A DNA stretch of 64,000 nucleotides from Rhynchosporium graminicola (GCA_900074885.1 FJUW01000055.1:118600-182599), one strand, 5' to 3'. Shown: positions 48,634 to 60,175, counted from the first letter of the stretch. The notes: generated from the sequence alone by a model not told the origin. Made by a program: numbers and translations.

Positions 48634-49761
48634 TGAGGCATCGTAGAGAGAACTCTTTTCGTAGAGTCCTAATTGCCATACTGGATGATGAGACTCTTAT
48701 TTTCCATTCAATGTTTCTAGTCTCTGATAAACTCCAGCCAGGGGTATAATGCGTGTAAGATCACGTGGGCGGAGTCAACAAACTACTCCGAGGATCCAAA
48801 AGAAAGGCATCGGCTTGCTACGGCTTGCCCATGATCAGCGTGACGTGTGAATATGTGATATCAAAGATCCATTGGGGAAAGATGTACACGTCATGCATGT
48901 GCTTCATGAGGAAGTCTCCGATGTGAGAGAAGTTCAGCAGGTCGCTCACGGACAGCCCTGTACATTATCTGTCAGGCTGAAATTTTCGGAATCGTGAATC
49001 TAAAGTCGTTGGTTCTCTCACCAGAGAATTTAAACTGCGAGCCCAGCTAGTTTCAGCTTAGAATGTATTAATAGGCCGCAGTCAAATGTTTGTGATCGAT
49101 GGATTGATTCAGTATGGATTTATTCGGATGTACAGGTTACGTCCCCTCTATCCCAAGATCGTAGCCCCGCCTGAAGAGCCCGAAGATAGAAAATAGAGTG
49201 CCCTGAAGGCTAAAATGAGTAGCCCTCACACATGTATCGTAGTTACATTTCCTAACTTTGTCACCTTGTTACCTTCGCCTCTAAGACCATTAACATTTCA
49301 TTGACAAGCTTTCACAAAAGTATATCTTCAGCACAAGGATATAGTAAATCTGCATAAGTTGTGCATAAACCTCTTTATGCAAAATCGTGTACTTTACATT
49401 TACTTGCATGCATGTAAACTTGATGCGTACTTGACTTGAAATCCCTTTACAGGTACACTGGTGAGTCCATCCATATCCCATGTGAATATGCACGCCCATG
49501 CACCCATGCACCCGTGTACGAATGTAGGTACCTACTTACATTACCAGCTGCGACAACTCAGACCAACGGCAACTATGCGATACTCACAGCTACCTGTGAG
49601 AGAGAGTTTTTTTTCTCCAGATAATGCACGCAAGGAGATTGAGGTTTCAGACTGAGGAACCGTGAAGTTATTTTCCATGTTTTTCTATAGCCTCTCCAAC
49701 TCCAGGCATCTTTTGAGTATCATTTTCAAGTACAAAGGAAACATATTACAGACACTTTCTT
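48634..49761. other. Convergent 3' spacer, 1.1 kb, no gene
   Basis: Between the ends of the NRPS-like gene (+) and the cyclase gene (-). It holds short open frames only (49290-49655), with CATGCA/CCCATG repeats near 49480-49520. Nothing is recognised. Confidence 0.6.
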
Positions 49762-51342
49762 TCAAGCCTTCATGACCGACACGTGAGTGCCGTTGGTGTG
49801 ACCGTTTGTCTTCGCATGACCGTTTACGCCGTTGGTGCCATTCGTGACACCGTTAGTACCGTTAACGCCGTTGGTACCATTGAGCTTGCCATTCGAACCG
49901 TTCAAGCTCCCAGCCTTCTTGGCGGCCGCCTCGACCATCCTCTCCTCCTCCGCCTGAGGGTTCTCGGTGTATCCAGTGTCAGAAGCATCGACATATGCCT
50001 CGAGACCCTCACCATTACGTGGGTACTCCTTCATCAGCTCCTTGTGTCTGCGAAGAGCAGCGTTCATCTCCTCGGCGGAGACATCGTTGAGGAAAACACA
50101 GCTGCCGATTGGGCTTGGGACAGCAGCGCGGAGGAGACCATCACGAGTCTTGAGAATGGCGGTGGTCGCGTCGGCGAGAACCTTCTCGTCGAACTGGTGG
50201 TGGTCCATGGACAGTCCAGCTCGGGAGAACAGGTTCAATAGACGACGGTGTTCCTCATCGGTGATCAGCTTTCGGTTGTTGGCAAGTGTCGCAGAGTAGG
50301 CCATGTCAATACTGATGGCATGTCCGTGACGAAGTGGAGTCTCGGGCACAAGCTCGTGAAGAGGCGACCAGGTGTGACCGTATGCGATGACTCTGTCGAG
50401 ACCAATCTCGTGGAGGTTGGGTGTCTCGAGTCTCAGCATCTCGTGAATACCCTCGCGGTTGATTCTGTCGGCAGCATCGATCAACTCCTGAGAAGATCCG
50501 TTTGCACGACCGAAGGATTGCTCGATGAGGTCCTCGCAGTACTTGTCGAGCAAGTTGAATGTGTCCAAGTGAGAACACGTCGAGATCTTGATCAACTCTG
50601 CGAAGCCATTTCTGATCTGGGCAGTCGAGAGTGTGCGGAGGAATGTGAAGTCGAGGAAAGTGTGCATTGGAGCGTGGTAGGCGCCCAATCTGTTCTTGTA
50701 GTTGCCATAGTTGACTGCGACCTTGATGGAGACCGAGGCATCAATGAGACCGATAACAGTGGTCGGGATTCGGATGAAGTTTGTGTTCCGTTTATAGGCA
50801 GCGCAAGCGAATCTGAAAACGATGGATGTTAGTCTTCCGTTGCCAATGGGAGAAGGATGGTATGCCAGAGTACTTATGTAACTCGTTTGCTTGTAACTTA
50901 CCCAGCCACATCTGTCACAAGTCCTCCTCCGACGACAAGGACTGGCTCCTAGAATGGGTGAGTAACAGTTCTTGATAAGGGTTTTGGACGTGATTACCTT
51001 TCGGTAGATTCCGAACTCGTTCATAGAGTCCACAATGCTCAAAAGAGTTGGCATCGTCTTGACCTTCTCTCCAATTTTGGTCTTGTGAATCTTCAACTCA
51101 AGACCGTGGTGTTGGAAGTACTTCTCCATCTGCTTGCCATAGACATTGTAAATGTTTTGATCAGTGACAGCTAAGCATCTGCCCCATTTCTTGTAGCAAT
51201 CTGCCAAGTTGGTGTTGGCAGGATCAAAGATCCCGTCAATGAATGTGAAGCCATACTCGATCTTCTCATATCCAACGACATGGAAACCAGCGTGACCGGT
51301 TGAAGACTTGGTTTCTTTGACAGTTGCTGTGAAGTCTGACAT
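49762..51342 (-). CDS. Desmethyl-4-deoxygadusol synthase-type sugar phosphate cyclase, 3 exons (MysA-like)
   Basis: Exons on the - strand, 51342-50998, 50948-50902 and 50812-49762, give 480 residues. The tiny middle exon supplies VLVVGGGLVTDVAG, the NAD-binding GGG loop of the dehydroquinate synthase superfamily. Metal ligands are GFAELIK (Glu), YGHTWSPLHE (His) and HGHAISID (His). GHTWSP rather than the GHTxGHA of true dehydroquinate synthase points to the sedoheptulose-7-phosphate cyclases (EEVS/DDGS). With an O-methyltransferase and ATP-grasp next door, DDGS, which makes desmethyl-4-deoxygadusol, is the best call; EEVS is the alternative. About 45 C-terminal residues are an Asn/Gly/Thr-rich repeat (NGTNGVNG type), an extension not needed for catalysis. 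It is transcribed away from the methyltransferase across a 1.36-kb shared upstream region. Confidence 0.9.
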   Translation of the reverse strand: MSDFTATVKETKSSTGHAGFHVVGYEKIEYGFTFIDGIFDPANTNLADCYKKWGRCLAVTDQNIYNVYGKQMEKYFQHHGLELKIHKTKIGEKVKTMPTLLSIVDSMNEFGIYRKVITSKTLIKNCYSPILGASPCRRRRTCDRCGWVSYKQTSYISTLAYHPSPIGNGRLTSIVFRFACAAYKRNTNFIRIPTTVIGLIDASVSIKVAVNYGNYKNRLGAYHAPMHTFLDFTFLRTLSTAQIRNGFAELIKISTCSHLDTFNLLDKYCEDLIEQSFGRANGSSQELIDAADRINREGIHEMLRLETPNLHEIGLDRVIAYGHTWSPLHELVPETPLRHGHAISIDMAYSATLANNRKLITDEEHRRLLNLFSRAGLSMDHHQFDEKVLADATTAILKTRDGLLRAAVPSPIGSCVFLNDVSAEEMNAALRRHKELMKEYPRNGEGLEAYVDASDTGYTENPQAEEERMVEAAAKKAGSLNGSNGKLNGTNGVNGTNGVTNGTNGVNGHAKTNGHTNGTHVSVMKA

Positions 51343-52700
51343 GATGAATGATCAGTTGGTACGTAGGGATATAAGTTGAAGATGGGAAAGTATGGTATCG
51401 GAATGTAGGGCTGGGAGTCGACTACCGTTATAACAAGAGCGTGGTAAAAGGGAGATACCTCATGGTTGGTTAGAATGAGCACGCCTTTACAAGCAGGGTT
51501 GGTATTGGACTCTGCAAACATCATGTAGATGATGTAGTACACATACATTACGCGCACAATACACGTTTCGGCATGTCTTCCAAGGTAAATTCTCGGATCT
51601 GATACAGTTACACCAATTGAAACCCTATTTACCCGCTCCTGGCTCGCCTGGTTTGTTCAATTCTGATCCACTGCTCGGCCACTTATGTACCTCAAGCATT
51701 AGTATATTGTATATGAAACTGGATCGGAGTCTGGCTCCCAAGTAGACCAAGCGTTGCGGAAAGCGCCGCAATAGTACCACTGTCACATCACAAGCAAACG
51801 AGAAAAACACGCACCAAGCACAATATCCACATTTTGCACAAGGAACATACTCTGATGCGGGCTGAATCCATCGTTTATATGTCGTGATAATCGCTAAGCG
51901 AGCCTCTGGTGTTGCGGGGTCGAAAAAGGGTTCGGCGATCCCTGGCTGTACGGAGGGACCACCGCATGGGATTGTCAATGTCGATAGCCGTGTGCATGGG
52001 CAAAATGCACCAGAGCAAATAGAAACGGCATAGTCCGTTACACTGCGGAGCGTTTACCAACATTAGACTCTGCAAAACTTGATTACGTACCACCCCGCTG
52101 TGACACACTGCGTACGGAGGCACAACAGCATCAGCCTGAGTGCTAAGAACATGCAGTGGCACTAATCGAGGGGTAATTCTCAGGATTCCAGGGAGACTGA
52201 ATTGGCATGGCCATGACCCCTATCGAATTGACTTTGATCCGTCCGTTGAGATTGAGATTGAGATCTCACGGGAGATCTCGCTCTAGCAACAGTGCAATCG
52301 ATGCAGTTCGACAATCGACCCTGGGGATCTAGTTCTCAAGGGTTCCTGGTTATGTGCATGACATCAGCTCAACCCTATCCACTTAGCAGCTAGAAAATTT
52401 ACCAACAACATGATCTAGATGCCAGGTTTGTTTGCCGTTGCATGTATATAGTATGTCATGACGACTTGTATTATGCTTCATGCTTGTGTAGCTTCGGAAT
52501 TGCATTGCCCCGTAGATTATTATGGAATCTGATGTATTTGACATCTGATAATCGATTTGGGAACCCGAATACGAGCTAAAGATCGGGCACTGAAGGGGGG
52601 AGTGGAGGGGTACTGGAGGGTTATTGATGTTCCTCTGAGGCTCGCAAAACTGTACGTAGAATCGAAGCATAGAAACGATACAACCCATACAGACATCACA
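51343..52700. promoter_or_regulatory. Divergent upstream region of the cyclase and O-methyltransferase genes
   Basis: 1.36 kb between two divergent genes that probably act in one pathway, so it is a likely shared control region. Two copies of the palindrome GAGATCTC at 52260-52267 and 52272-52279, 4 bases apart, stand out. Open frames at 51625-52162 are short, overlapping and without domains. Confidence 0.5.
52260..52279. repeat. Paired GAGATCTC palindromes
   Basis: Two identical 8-bp palindromes with ACGG between them, in the divergent region. They could be a dimeric binding site. Evidence is by sequence only. Confidence 0.5.
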
Positions 52701-53637
52701 ATGCCTTCAGCATTTGATGACAAAAAAGCATATGCCCCTCAAGAAGAAGTATTCGTACGTTGATCAATCTTTTGACTCGATATCAGCTGATATTGTGTAG
52801 TTTGACGATGGAAGAGAAGAAGAACTTGTCGAGTTCATCACTTCGAAACCCGACATTCGAGACTCGCCGGCGAGAATCCTAGAAGCCGTGGATGAATTTG
52901 CACGCACCCAGAAATATCTCATGAACGTCGGCGAAGACAAAGGAAGGATCGTGACTGAGATCATTCGAGATACGAAGCCCAAAGTGATGGTAGAGCTGGG
53001 AGGTTATTGCGGATATTCGACGATCCTCTTCGCAGACGCTATGCGAGCTGTTGGAGGCACAAAATACTTCTGCTTGGAACGAAGTCCAAAGTTTGCACAC
53101 AACATCGAAGTCTTGGTGGAGTTTGCTGGGCTCAAGAATGTCGTCGAAGTCGTTGTCGGCCCAAGCAATGAGAGTATAAAGTCTCTTCACGGCGCGAAGA
53201 AACTCAGTAAGATCGACATGATGTTCCTGGACCACTACAAGCCAGCGTATACCACAGACTTGAAATTGTGTGAATCTTTGGGTCTGATTGGGAAGGGTAC
53301 AACCCTTGCTGCCGATAATGTTATCAAGCCAGGCAATCCACCGTATCTGAAATACGTTCGTAGCAGCGTCCAGGAGAAGAGAATGGCTTTGACCAAAGCC
53401 GCTGCACAAGACACGGAGAACTTTCCTGGAAAGGGGGCCACCCAGTACGGAGGCGTGGAAGTTTTGAGCACTGATGTCCATGGGAATCCAAATCTCAAGT
53501 ATGAAAGCAAACTCGTCAACAGTTGGGAGCCATCTGGTGTAGCTGTAAGTGCTTTCGTCTATTCTATTCCGAACGTTACTGACTGAAAGTAGGATGCAGT
53601 TGAAGTGACTGTATGTGTTGGAGAAGAAGCTTCTTAA
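52701..53637 (+). CDS. O-methyltransferase, COMT-like class I (MysB-like), 3 exons
   Basis: Exons 52701-52754, 52801-53544 and 53593-53637 give 280 residues; the introns are 46 and 48 bp. The first exon codes MPSAFDDKKAYAPQEEVF and the last ends VCVGEEAS. The AdoMet-binding motif is VMVELGGYCGYSTILFAD. LDHYKPAY and AADNVIKPG supply the Asp/Asn metal ligands of catechol O-methyltransferase-type enzymes, so it is probably Mg-dependent. In the mycosporine pathway this step methylates desmethyl-4-deoxygadusol to 4-deoxygadusol. Gene context supports that role; a role on another catechol-like substrate is the alternative. Confidence 0.87.
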
Positions 53638-54224
53638 GGTGAAGGAGTTTCGGGAGTTAGAAGGAAGATATATAGCGACTTTGCTAGGTCATTAGGTCCA
53701 ACCAAGGTTTGGCCCTTGGTTGGTTCGGCTCTCATGTAAAGGGTTCGCTTGTCTCGAGCAAGAAGTAGCTACGTAGTGTAAGCCAAAAAAACAAAGGTGA
53801 AACCAGTATGGGCGGTGACTCGTCAATTTGTTCTAGGCAGACACTGTAAACGTAAAGCAATGCTCGACTTCTCGTGATACCTCAGTAGTCCTGTCGTTAA
53901 TCTCGATCCGTTGCCCTGATGTGACAAGAGCAACAAGATCATGTTTCACACGATTTCGTCACATTTTGCGAAGATCCCACATCTGCACCCAGACCTGCGG
54001 ATCTAACAGCCTGAAAGCAGGGTATACAATGTAGCAAATTCCCGTGGCTTGTGGGACCTTTGCCAACCATGGCGGAGATCCAGTGATGACGCTACCCAGA
54101 TTACTGCTCCAAAACATCAGTTGTGCCACCTACGATCTTCGGACAATTTTCACATCTTTGAGATATCCTCATACTAAGCAAGATACGTCTGTGTCGCGAA
54201 GAACGAGGGTTTAGAATTGTTTCA
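53638..54224. other. Intergenic between O-methyltransferase and ATP-grasp genes
   Basis: 587 bases between two genes read in the same direction. No coding signal on the + strand. It should hold the ATP-grasp promoter. Confidence 0.6.
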
Positions 54225-55724
54225 ATGCCTCTCACAGCCAAGTCTCCGGCATATATGCACTTCCTGCAGAATGTCCTTCTTATCTCTCTCGCAGCACTGT
54301 GGGCACCTCTTTGCACTTTAATCGGCTTTTCAAGTTGGATCATCTCTCCGTATACGAAAACTGCACAAAAAGTCGATCAGCAACGACAATTGCGCCAGAG
54401 CTCCGCCTCAAGATCACAGCGCACAGTTTTGGTCACGGGAGTTGGAATGAGCAAAGGACTTTTCATCGCCAGAGCTTTCTACCAAGCAGGATACACTGTT
54501 GTCGGAGCAGATTTTGAGCCTTTCTTCATTCCTGTCTGTGGTCGATTCTCGAAGGCTTTGAAGATTTTCCATAGGCTTTCGAAACCATCAGATGCCGTGG
54601 GCACTGCAGCGTATATTGATAGCCTGGTGAATGTGATTGAAAAAGAGAAAGTTGACCTGTGGGTCAGTTGCTCTGGTGTAGCATCTGCTCTGGAAGATGG
54701 GAAGGCAGCTGAAGCAGTGGAAAAGTTGACCAGTTGCCGGGTTGTGCAGTTTGGCGTGGAAATGACCGGGCTTCTTCATGAAAAACACTCCTTCATCGAT
54801 AACACGGCAAAAATTGGGCTAAATACGCCTGACACGCAGTTGATTACCTCTGTTGAAGAAGGTCTTACTTTGCTTCATCCCAAGTCCGAAAAATCGGACA
54901 AGACGTTTATCATGAAAAGTGTAGGCATGGACGATTCGATCCGTGCTGACATGAGTCTTCTTCCCTTCTCACACGTTGAGAAAACACGAGCTCATCTATC
55001 GAACATACGACCATCTAAAACCAGACCCTTCGTCCTCCAGCAATTCATCAACGGCCCGGAGTACTGCACTCACTCTATCGTTGTCCGTGGCCGAGTTCTA
55101 GCTTTCACTTGCTGTCCTTCAGCTGAGCTACTGATGCACTACAAGGCTCTATCGCCTTCGGATGATATGTTCAAAGCGATGCTCAAATACACGCAAATAT
55201 ATGCCGAGAAGATGGGAACTCAAATGACTGGGCATTTTTCCATCGATTTTCTCTTGGATCAGGATGGCAACGAAGAAGATCTGATGAAGAAGATCTATCC
55301 GATAGAGTGCAATCCTCGTGCTCATACAGCAGTTATTCTTTTTGCGGAACAGAGCATGGAGATGGCAGATTCTTATTTCGAAGTTGCGAAGGACGAAACT
55401 GCTTGGAAGACAGGTTCGCAGCTTATAACCACAACATCGAGCACCGGGTACTATTGGGTTGGACATGATCTTGTCACCCGACTTCTCTTACCATTGGTAG
55501 CATTTCTGACGCTCCGAACCCAGTTTTCGGATCTGAAACGTGGCTGGATGGAGTTCTTTGACCATGTACTGTACTGGAGAGATGGAACGTATGAGATCTG
55601 GGATCCTTGGCCTTTTTGGGCATTGTACTGTATTTATTGGCCCTGTATCTTTCTTGCGCGGATTTATACTGGGAAAAAGTGGAGTAGATGTAATGTGAGC
55701 ACGACGAAGGTGTTCGATTGCTGA
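54225..55724 (+). CDS. Membrane-anchored ATP-grasp ligase (MysC-like)
   Basis: A single 499-residue open frame from ATG 54225. An N-terminal hydrophobic helix at about 13-40 (FLQNVLLISLAALWAPLCTLIG) is followed by TVLVTGVGMSKGLFIAR, the start of the pre-ATP-grasp fold. The ATP-grasp core includes FIMKSVGMDDSIRADMS, FVLQQFINGPEYCTHSIV and the metal-binding YPIECNPRAHTAV. The C-terminal part has aromatic hydrophobic stretches (WPFWALYCIYWPCIFLARIY) that may also meet the membrane. In mycosporine pathways this ligase joins an amino acid to 4-deoxygadusol using ATP. It follows the methyltransferase on the same strand, with the cyclase just beyond, the MysA-B-C gene set. Confidence 0.87.
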   Translation: MPLTAKSPAYMHFLQNVLLISLAALWAPLCTLIGFSSWIISPYTKTAQKVDQQRQLRQSSASRSQRTVLVTGVGMSKGLFIARAFYQAGYTVVGADFEPFFIPVCGRFSKALKIFHRLSKPSDAVGTAAYIDSLVNVIEKEKVDLWVSCSGVASALEDGKAAEAVEKLTSCRVVQFGVEMTGLLHEKHSFIDNTAKIGLNTPDTQLITSVEEGLTLLHPKSEKSDKTFIMKSVGMDDSIRADMSLLPFSHVEKTRAHLSNIRPSKTRPFVLQQFINGPEYCTHSIVVRGRVLAFTCCPSAELLMHYKALSPSDDMFKAMLKYTQIYAEKMGTQMTGHFSIDFLLDQDGNEEDLMKKIYPIECNPRAHTAVILFAEQSMEMADSYFEVAKDETAWKTGSQLITTTSSTGYYWVGHDLVTRLLLPLVAFLTLRTQFSDLKRGWMEFFDHVLYWRDGTYEIWDPWPFWALYCIYWPCIFLARIYTGKKWSRCNVSTTKVFDC

Positions 55725-57560
55725 GTACGGCATAAGACGATGATATGTAGACCGAAAAGTTGGCCTGAGGAGCATGCTACTCTTCAGGATGGACACAGAC
55801 AGAAGACGAGAGAGTATTTTAGACACAGCCACAGCTTAGCTCATGAATCTACTGGCCACATTCCCAGACCAGGTGGTTTTCCAGGATCCTACTCTGTTAT
55901 GAGTTCCAAGACCAATCAAGGTATCTTGAGCCTCAAGTTGGGCCGCAGCTCATAAACGGATGAATAGAAAGACCAATAAGCACATTTTCAATCACCTTCC
56001 GATCGTACCACGTTGCCATGCCATGTTGTGATTGCCGTAGGTAACACCCATTGAAATATGCTTTGGCAGATATTAACCAATCTCGAAGAGACACTTGTTC
56101 ATTTACTCCAGCCGACAGAAGGTGCGTGTGCAGAGTAACATCAGTCGGGATTGGTTCCTTTGAAAATGGTCTGCTTGAGGTGCCAACGCTTGTATCTCCT
56201 TCATAGCCTCCATCTGTCAAGAATGCCATGTGCGCAGGGGTCAAGTCTCTATTCTGCAGTACGACTTCGCACGGGAATCTGCACAAACATGGTATCCAGG
56301 AGGGTTCGCCAAATCCTCGAGAATGCATGTAGCAGATAGAGGTTTGTTGCCAGCTCTTAAGCTCGGGACCAAATCTTTAGTCTCCAGGGCATCACACCTA
56401 CCTCCACGGTCTAGCAAGCTGCATTTTGGCAACACTGCACCGTTAGCCCTCAAACTTGTGGAAGACAGGATCCGTACTTCTGTGTATCCTATGGTGTTCG
56501 CGGGCTCGGTGGCTGATTCGTCTGTTGTGAGGGGATCTTCTTCTCCTTGACGCGATTTTTGCAGCAGTCCATTCCCAAGATTGCCATTTTCGCACGGCCT
56601 TTCGCGGTCGTTCCGATACACTGCGGTTTCCTCACTAGAGGGCACGTCTAAGATTCAATCTCTTATCACGGAGTGTCTGCGGCTTCAAGTGGTGCATCAT
56701 GGCACAACGGACGCGGTCGTGACTAGCAGATGCAACAAACGATTTCTCGGATTTGCAGACCTCGGATCGCAGTGGGACATAGGCTTCGGTCGTTTGGGAG
56801 TCGGGGTTGGAAGGCGAGGAGCTGGATACGGGGGTGATGATGAAGATGAAAACCGCCGAGGCTGGCATTCGAGGAGACAAGGCTGAAGGTCACCTCCCAA
56901 GCACCTAAATGCTAACCTCCTTTCCTTGTTCAAACTGTTCGCAAGACCCCAACAATCGGTTCTTGGATAAAACCTGGCCCAAGTTGTGCCTGTATATTTT
57001 CGCAAGCATGCCTGTGATCAAAAAGCACTTTGGTGGTTGAGCTACCGGATAAATTGGCATTCACTGGGGACAAAGACTCATTCTCGAATTACTGTATATG
57101 CAGGAAGCGTTGGACTTAACCTGGCAGCCTTGCATAAATACCATTGTTGCTTCGCCCTATTTACTGCCTCGCATCTGTTTCTTGACGTCGATGTTGATTC
57201 CCCATGACATTTTCGAGTCAAACGGCGGTCAAGTGCCCTTGAACCTCACGATGTGTAAGAAGGTAAAGAACGTCTCTTCTGATTCTTTACTCTCACATTG
57301 ACCTATACTTTGCAAACTTGTTTTTTTTCGTGCGTGAGTTAGTAGTGCACAGTGCCATGGAACCCTTAGTAGGAGGCATGCTTAGTGTTCAACTTCCTGA
57401 TCGAGTAGTGTCTCTGAATCTTGATGGCTTGGTGTCAGTGATACGAGAGACCCACGTCGACAATTTCAACTTCTTTAGTATCACAGCCGAGATTTAACAA
57501 GCATTTTGGGGAAACTTAGCTAAAGCTGAGGTTGAGAACGGTCAATCTTTCTTTTCTCAA
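55725..57560. other. 1.8-kb region without a recognised gene
   Basis: Short open frames on the - strand (55933-56328, 56241-56645, 56635-56880) overlap in different frames. Together they could be exons of an unknown or decayed gene, but I find no domain or convincing splice path. Confidence 0.4.
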
Positions 57561-57589
57561 ATCTTTTCCATTATGTAACAGTGCTTCAG

Positions 57590-59340
57590 GATGTGGCCCG
57601 TCTCACAGATCTTATTCTCTTTCTTCAAATTATCATTGCAGCCAATGCCAGTGTAACCAACGATTCCATGCACGTTGGATCTCCTATATCTTAGGTCCTG
57701 ATCTACTGATGCTGGTCCTGTAGGTTTGACAACCGCAGCTCTTCCCACTGGAATCCCCAAAGATTTCGGTGCTAGTTCTCGAAGCTGGAAATGATCACTC
57801 ATGATATTCTAGCTCCTGGCTTTTATAGCAGTATCTGTGGAAATTCCGGGTACAATCAGAACTAGAAAACAGTGCCATTGGTAAAGCCAGACTTATGCTA
57901 CCTATGGAACATGAAGCTACTGCCAAAGACAAATAGCAGCTGATCCGCGCGGAAAAGTTACACGCAGGATCAAGCGCTATCAAGTTCATATTCTGGACTC
58001 ATCCAGCCCAGCAAGACATCGAAATTCTGGGAGAGCTCGGCAACAAGGACTTTTCCTTGGCCACCCTCATACCAAGAAGTCTGAATCATATGTAGCTTCC
58101 TCGGCGCAAGTGAAAGATTCCCTCGATACCGCATCAGTCTTTCCGATAATTAACGGCAGCAATGGTTCAATCTTCCATGATTTTCCTGAAGTTTATAGCT
58201 CGTCGGAGGAAGCGTGGCCGATAAAGCATCAGAACTACGTCGAAAGTCAAGTCAGACCCAAAAGATAGCCTTGCATTGGGAGGATACACCAAGCTTGTTA
58301 AAGTTGACCTCAAGAAAACGAGGAACTATGCGGCATCGGCGTATTACTCATCAGCGGCGACAACGCTCCATTCCACAAGTCAGCACAGGTGCTCATGGTG
58401 GTCCAGAAGATGATGTTCAACGATGATCCGAGTAATCTCATCGCCTCGGAAGTTCAGTACTCATCGAATGGGACTATCTCGGAAGTGTAGGTCCGGAGAA
58501 AGTGAAACATATTGATGACTCCATGAATCGCTCCAAATCATCAAGCTTCCGGATAGGCAATCCCGAGATGTTGAAATGACATGGAATCAGGGTGGTCGTC
58601 CCGAACGAGAATTTCGGAGGGAATCTACAGGATCAAATATAAGTTCTAACCGAGGGTATGTATCTATAGCCAATGTAACAAGCCTCCGCCTGATCAAGGC
58701 CAGATACCAAGTCAGGCCCGGCATCACAACCGTATGCTACTTCACAGTTTCTACCTAGTACCTCCTCCACAGCAGCCCCCTCGCGATACTCCAGCAACTC
58801 CACCGGCCCACCCTCGACCACAGGCGCCAGTTACAGTCTCCTATCCTGCTCTCAAATCAAATGCAACCTGCAACCCCCACGATTTCACGATCCATCTCTC
58901 GAGGCCCTAAAGCCCCGTCCGAACTTCTTTTGGAATGCATCCCAACCGAAGCCATCACTCAATAACTCGCCGTCCGCGGCGTCATGGACTCCCCAACGCG
59001 TCAACAACACCACGAAACTGTCCACCTTGTCCCTGACAAGAGATTTCTTCTCAAAGCTTGGAGTTCTCGAACATCCTCAGTCTCGAAGATCAGTGATACC
59101 AAATCTGCCGATCCCACCCCTCATCATGAACATAGATACTTTCCTTCTCCCACATCCTCAATCAGGAGGATCGCTACACATCACGTCATCCGATCCAACC
59201 ATCTACCCGAACATCGATCTCGAATACCTCTCCCACCCTGTCAACAGCTAAGCTCTGAGCACTTGCCTTACACATACAGGCCGCTAAGAGCAATGGTACG
59301 ATTCATCAGTTGGGATCTTTCAAGCTTACGAAAAAGACCA
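57590..59340 (+). pseudogene. Decayed GMC-family FAD oxidoreductase
   Basis: Pieces of a GMC oxidoreductase (choline/glucose dehydrogenase type) lie in order on the + strand but in different frames. VGLTTAALPTGIP lies at about 57720-57758. SVLVLEAGND follows at about 57763-57795. GSSAIKFIFWTHPAQQDIE, the ADP-binding and early substrate region, is near 57967-58022. SYVASSAQVKDSLDTASVF and a GSNGSIF block lie at 58088-58180. The C-terminal SSDPTIYPNIDLEYLSHPVN is at about 59188-59247. Frameshifts and stops separate the pieces and the middle is largely unreadable. Base composition is normal, so decay came by indels and point changes, not RIP. Confidence 0.7.
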
Positions 59341-60000
59341 TCAGGCATCGATTAAGCGAAAGCTGCAGATCGAATCATCACCCAGTTGAGACATGAGCCA
59401 TGCTCCCGAGGAAAAGTCAGAGGGCTCCTTACAAGATGCTTGGGGTTGCGGAGCGAGGGTTATGGATGCCAGTGTACATCCAGTGTTACTTCCAGGCACA
59501 TTTCCGGACGTTGATCTATGCTATTCCTCTAAGAGCCGCAGCGTTTGTTCTGGACGATGGGGGGCCTGACTGCTGTGGCAAGGACGTACTTCCGCATCAC
59601 TCTCGAAACACTCCCTTCCCTTCTTTTCCAAACCACTGAAATCTCATTCCATTCTCCATAGACAGGAGAAAGAAGGGCCTAGGAGAATCCAGTGACTTCT
59701 GCTATACCTTCCTCACTCCTCACCAGCTCGTGCAGAGATACCATCCCATCTCCACGTCCGAGCTGTGTGAATAGTAGATGATGAAGAATAATATCAACAT
59801 TCTTTTTTGGCCGTGCCAACTCCCTCTCTCCCTCCCTCCCTCCCTCCTCTGATTCAAAAGTAAGCGACCTTCCCAAACACCCTACCCTCCTCAACAACAA
59901 ACGACGAATTCTTCTCTTCTCACCTCTTCTCACCTCTTCCTTCTCACATCTCTTCTCACCGACATCCCAACCACCATCAACAAATCAACAACCGCACACC

Positions 60001-60030
60001 ATACCATACCATACCATACCATACCATACC
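60001..60030. repeat. (ATACC)n short tandem repeat
   Basis: Six ATACC units in a row in noncoding DNA. Confidence 0.85.
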
Positions 60031-60175
60031 CTACCATATCACATAACATCATACATCTCCCCTACCCACCTAACACGACCCCACCCACATCAATATAATC
60101 TCAACCCCTCAAGCTCTTAAAAAGTAAGTCCCATCGGAATATTACCCAAGCGCTCAAGAAGATACCGACCGTTCC

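Noticed and set aside
49762..51342. Ordinary 3-dehydroquinate synthase
   Set aside because: Fungi carry that activity in the pentafunctional AROM protein, and the GHTWSP motif plus neighbours fit the sedoheptulose-7-phosphate cyclases better.
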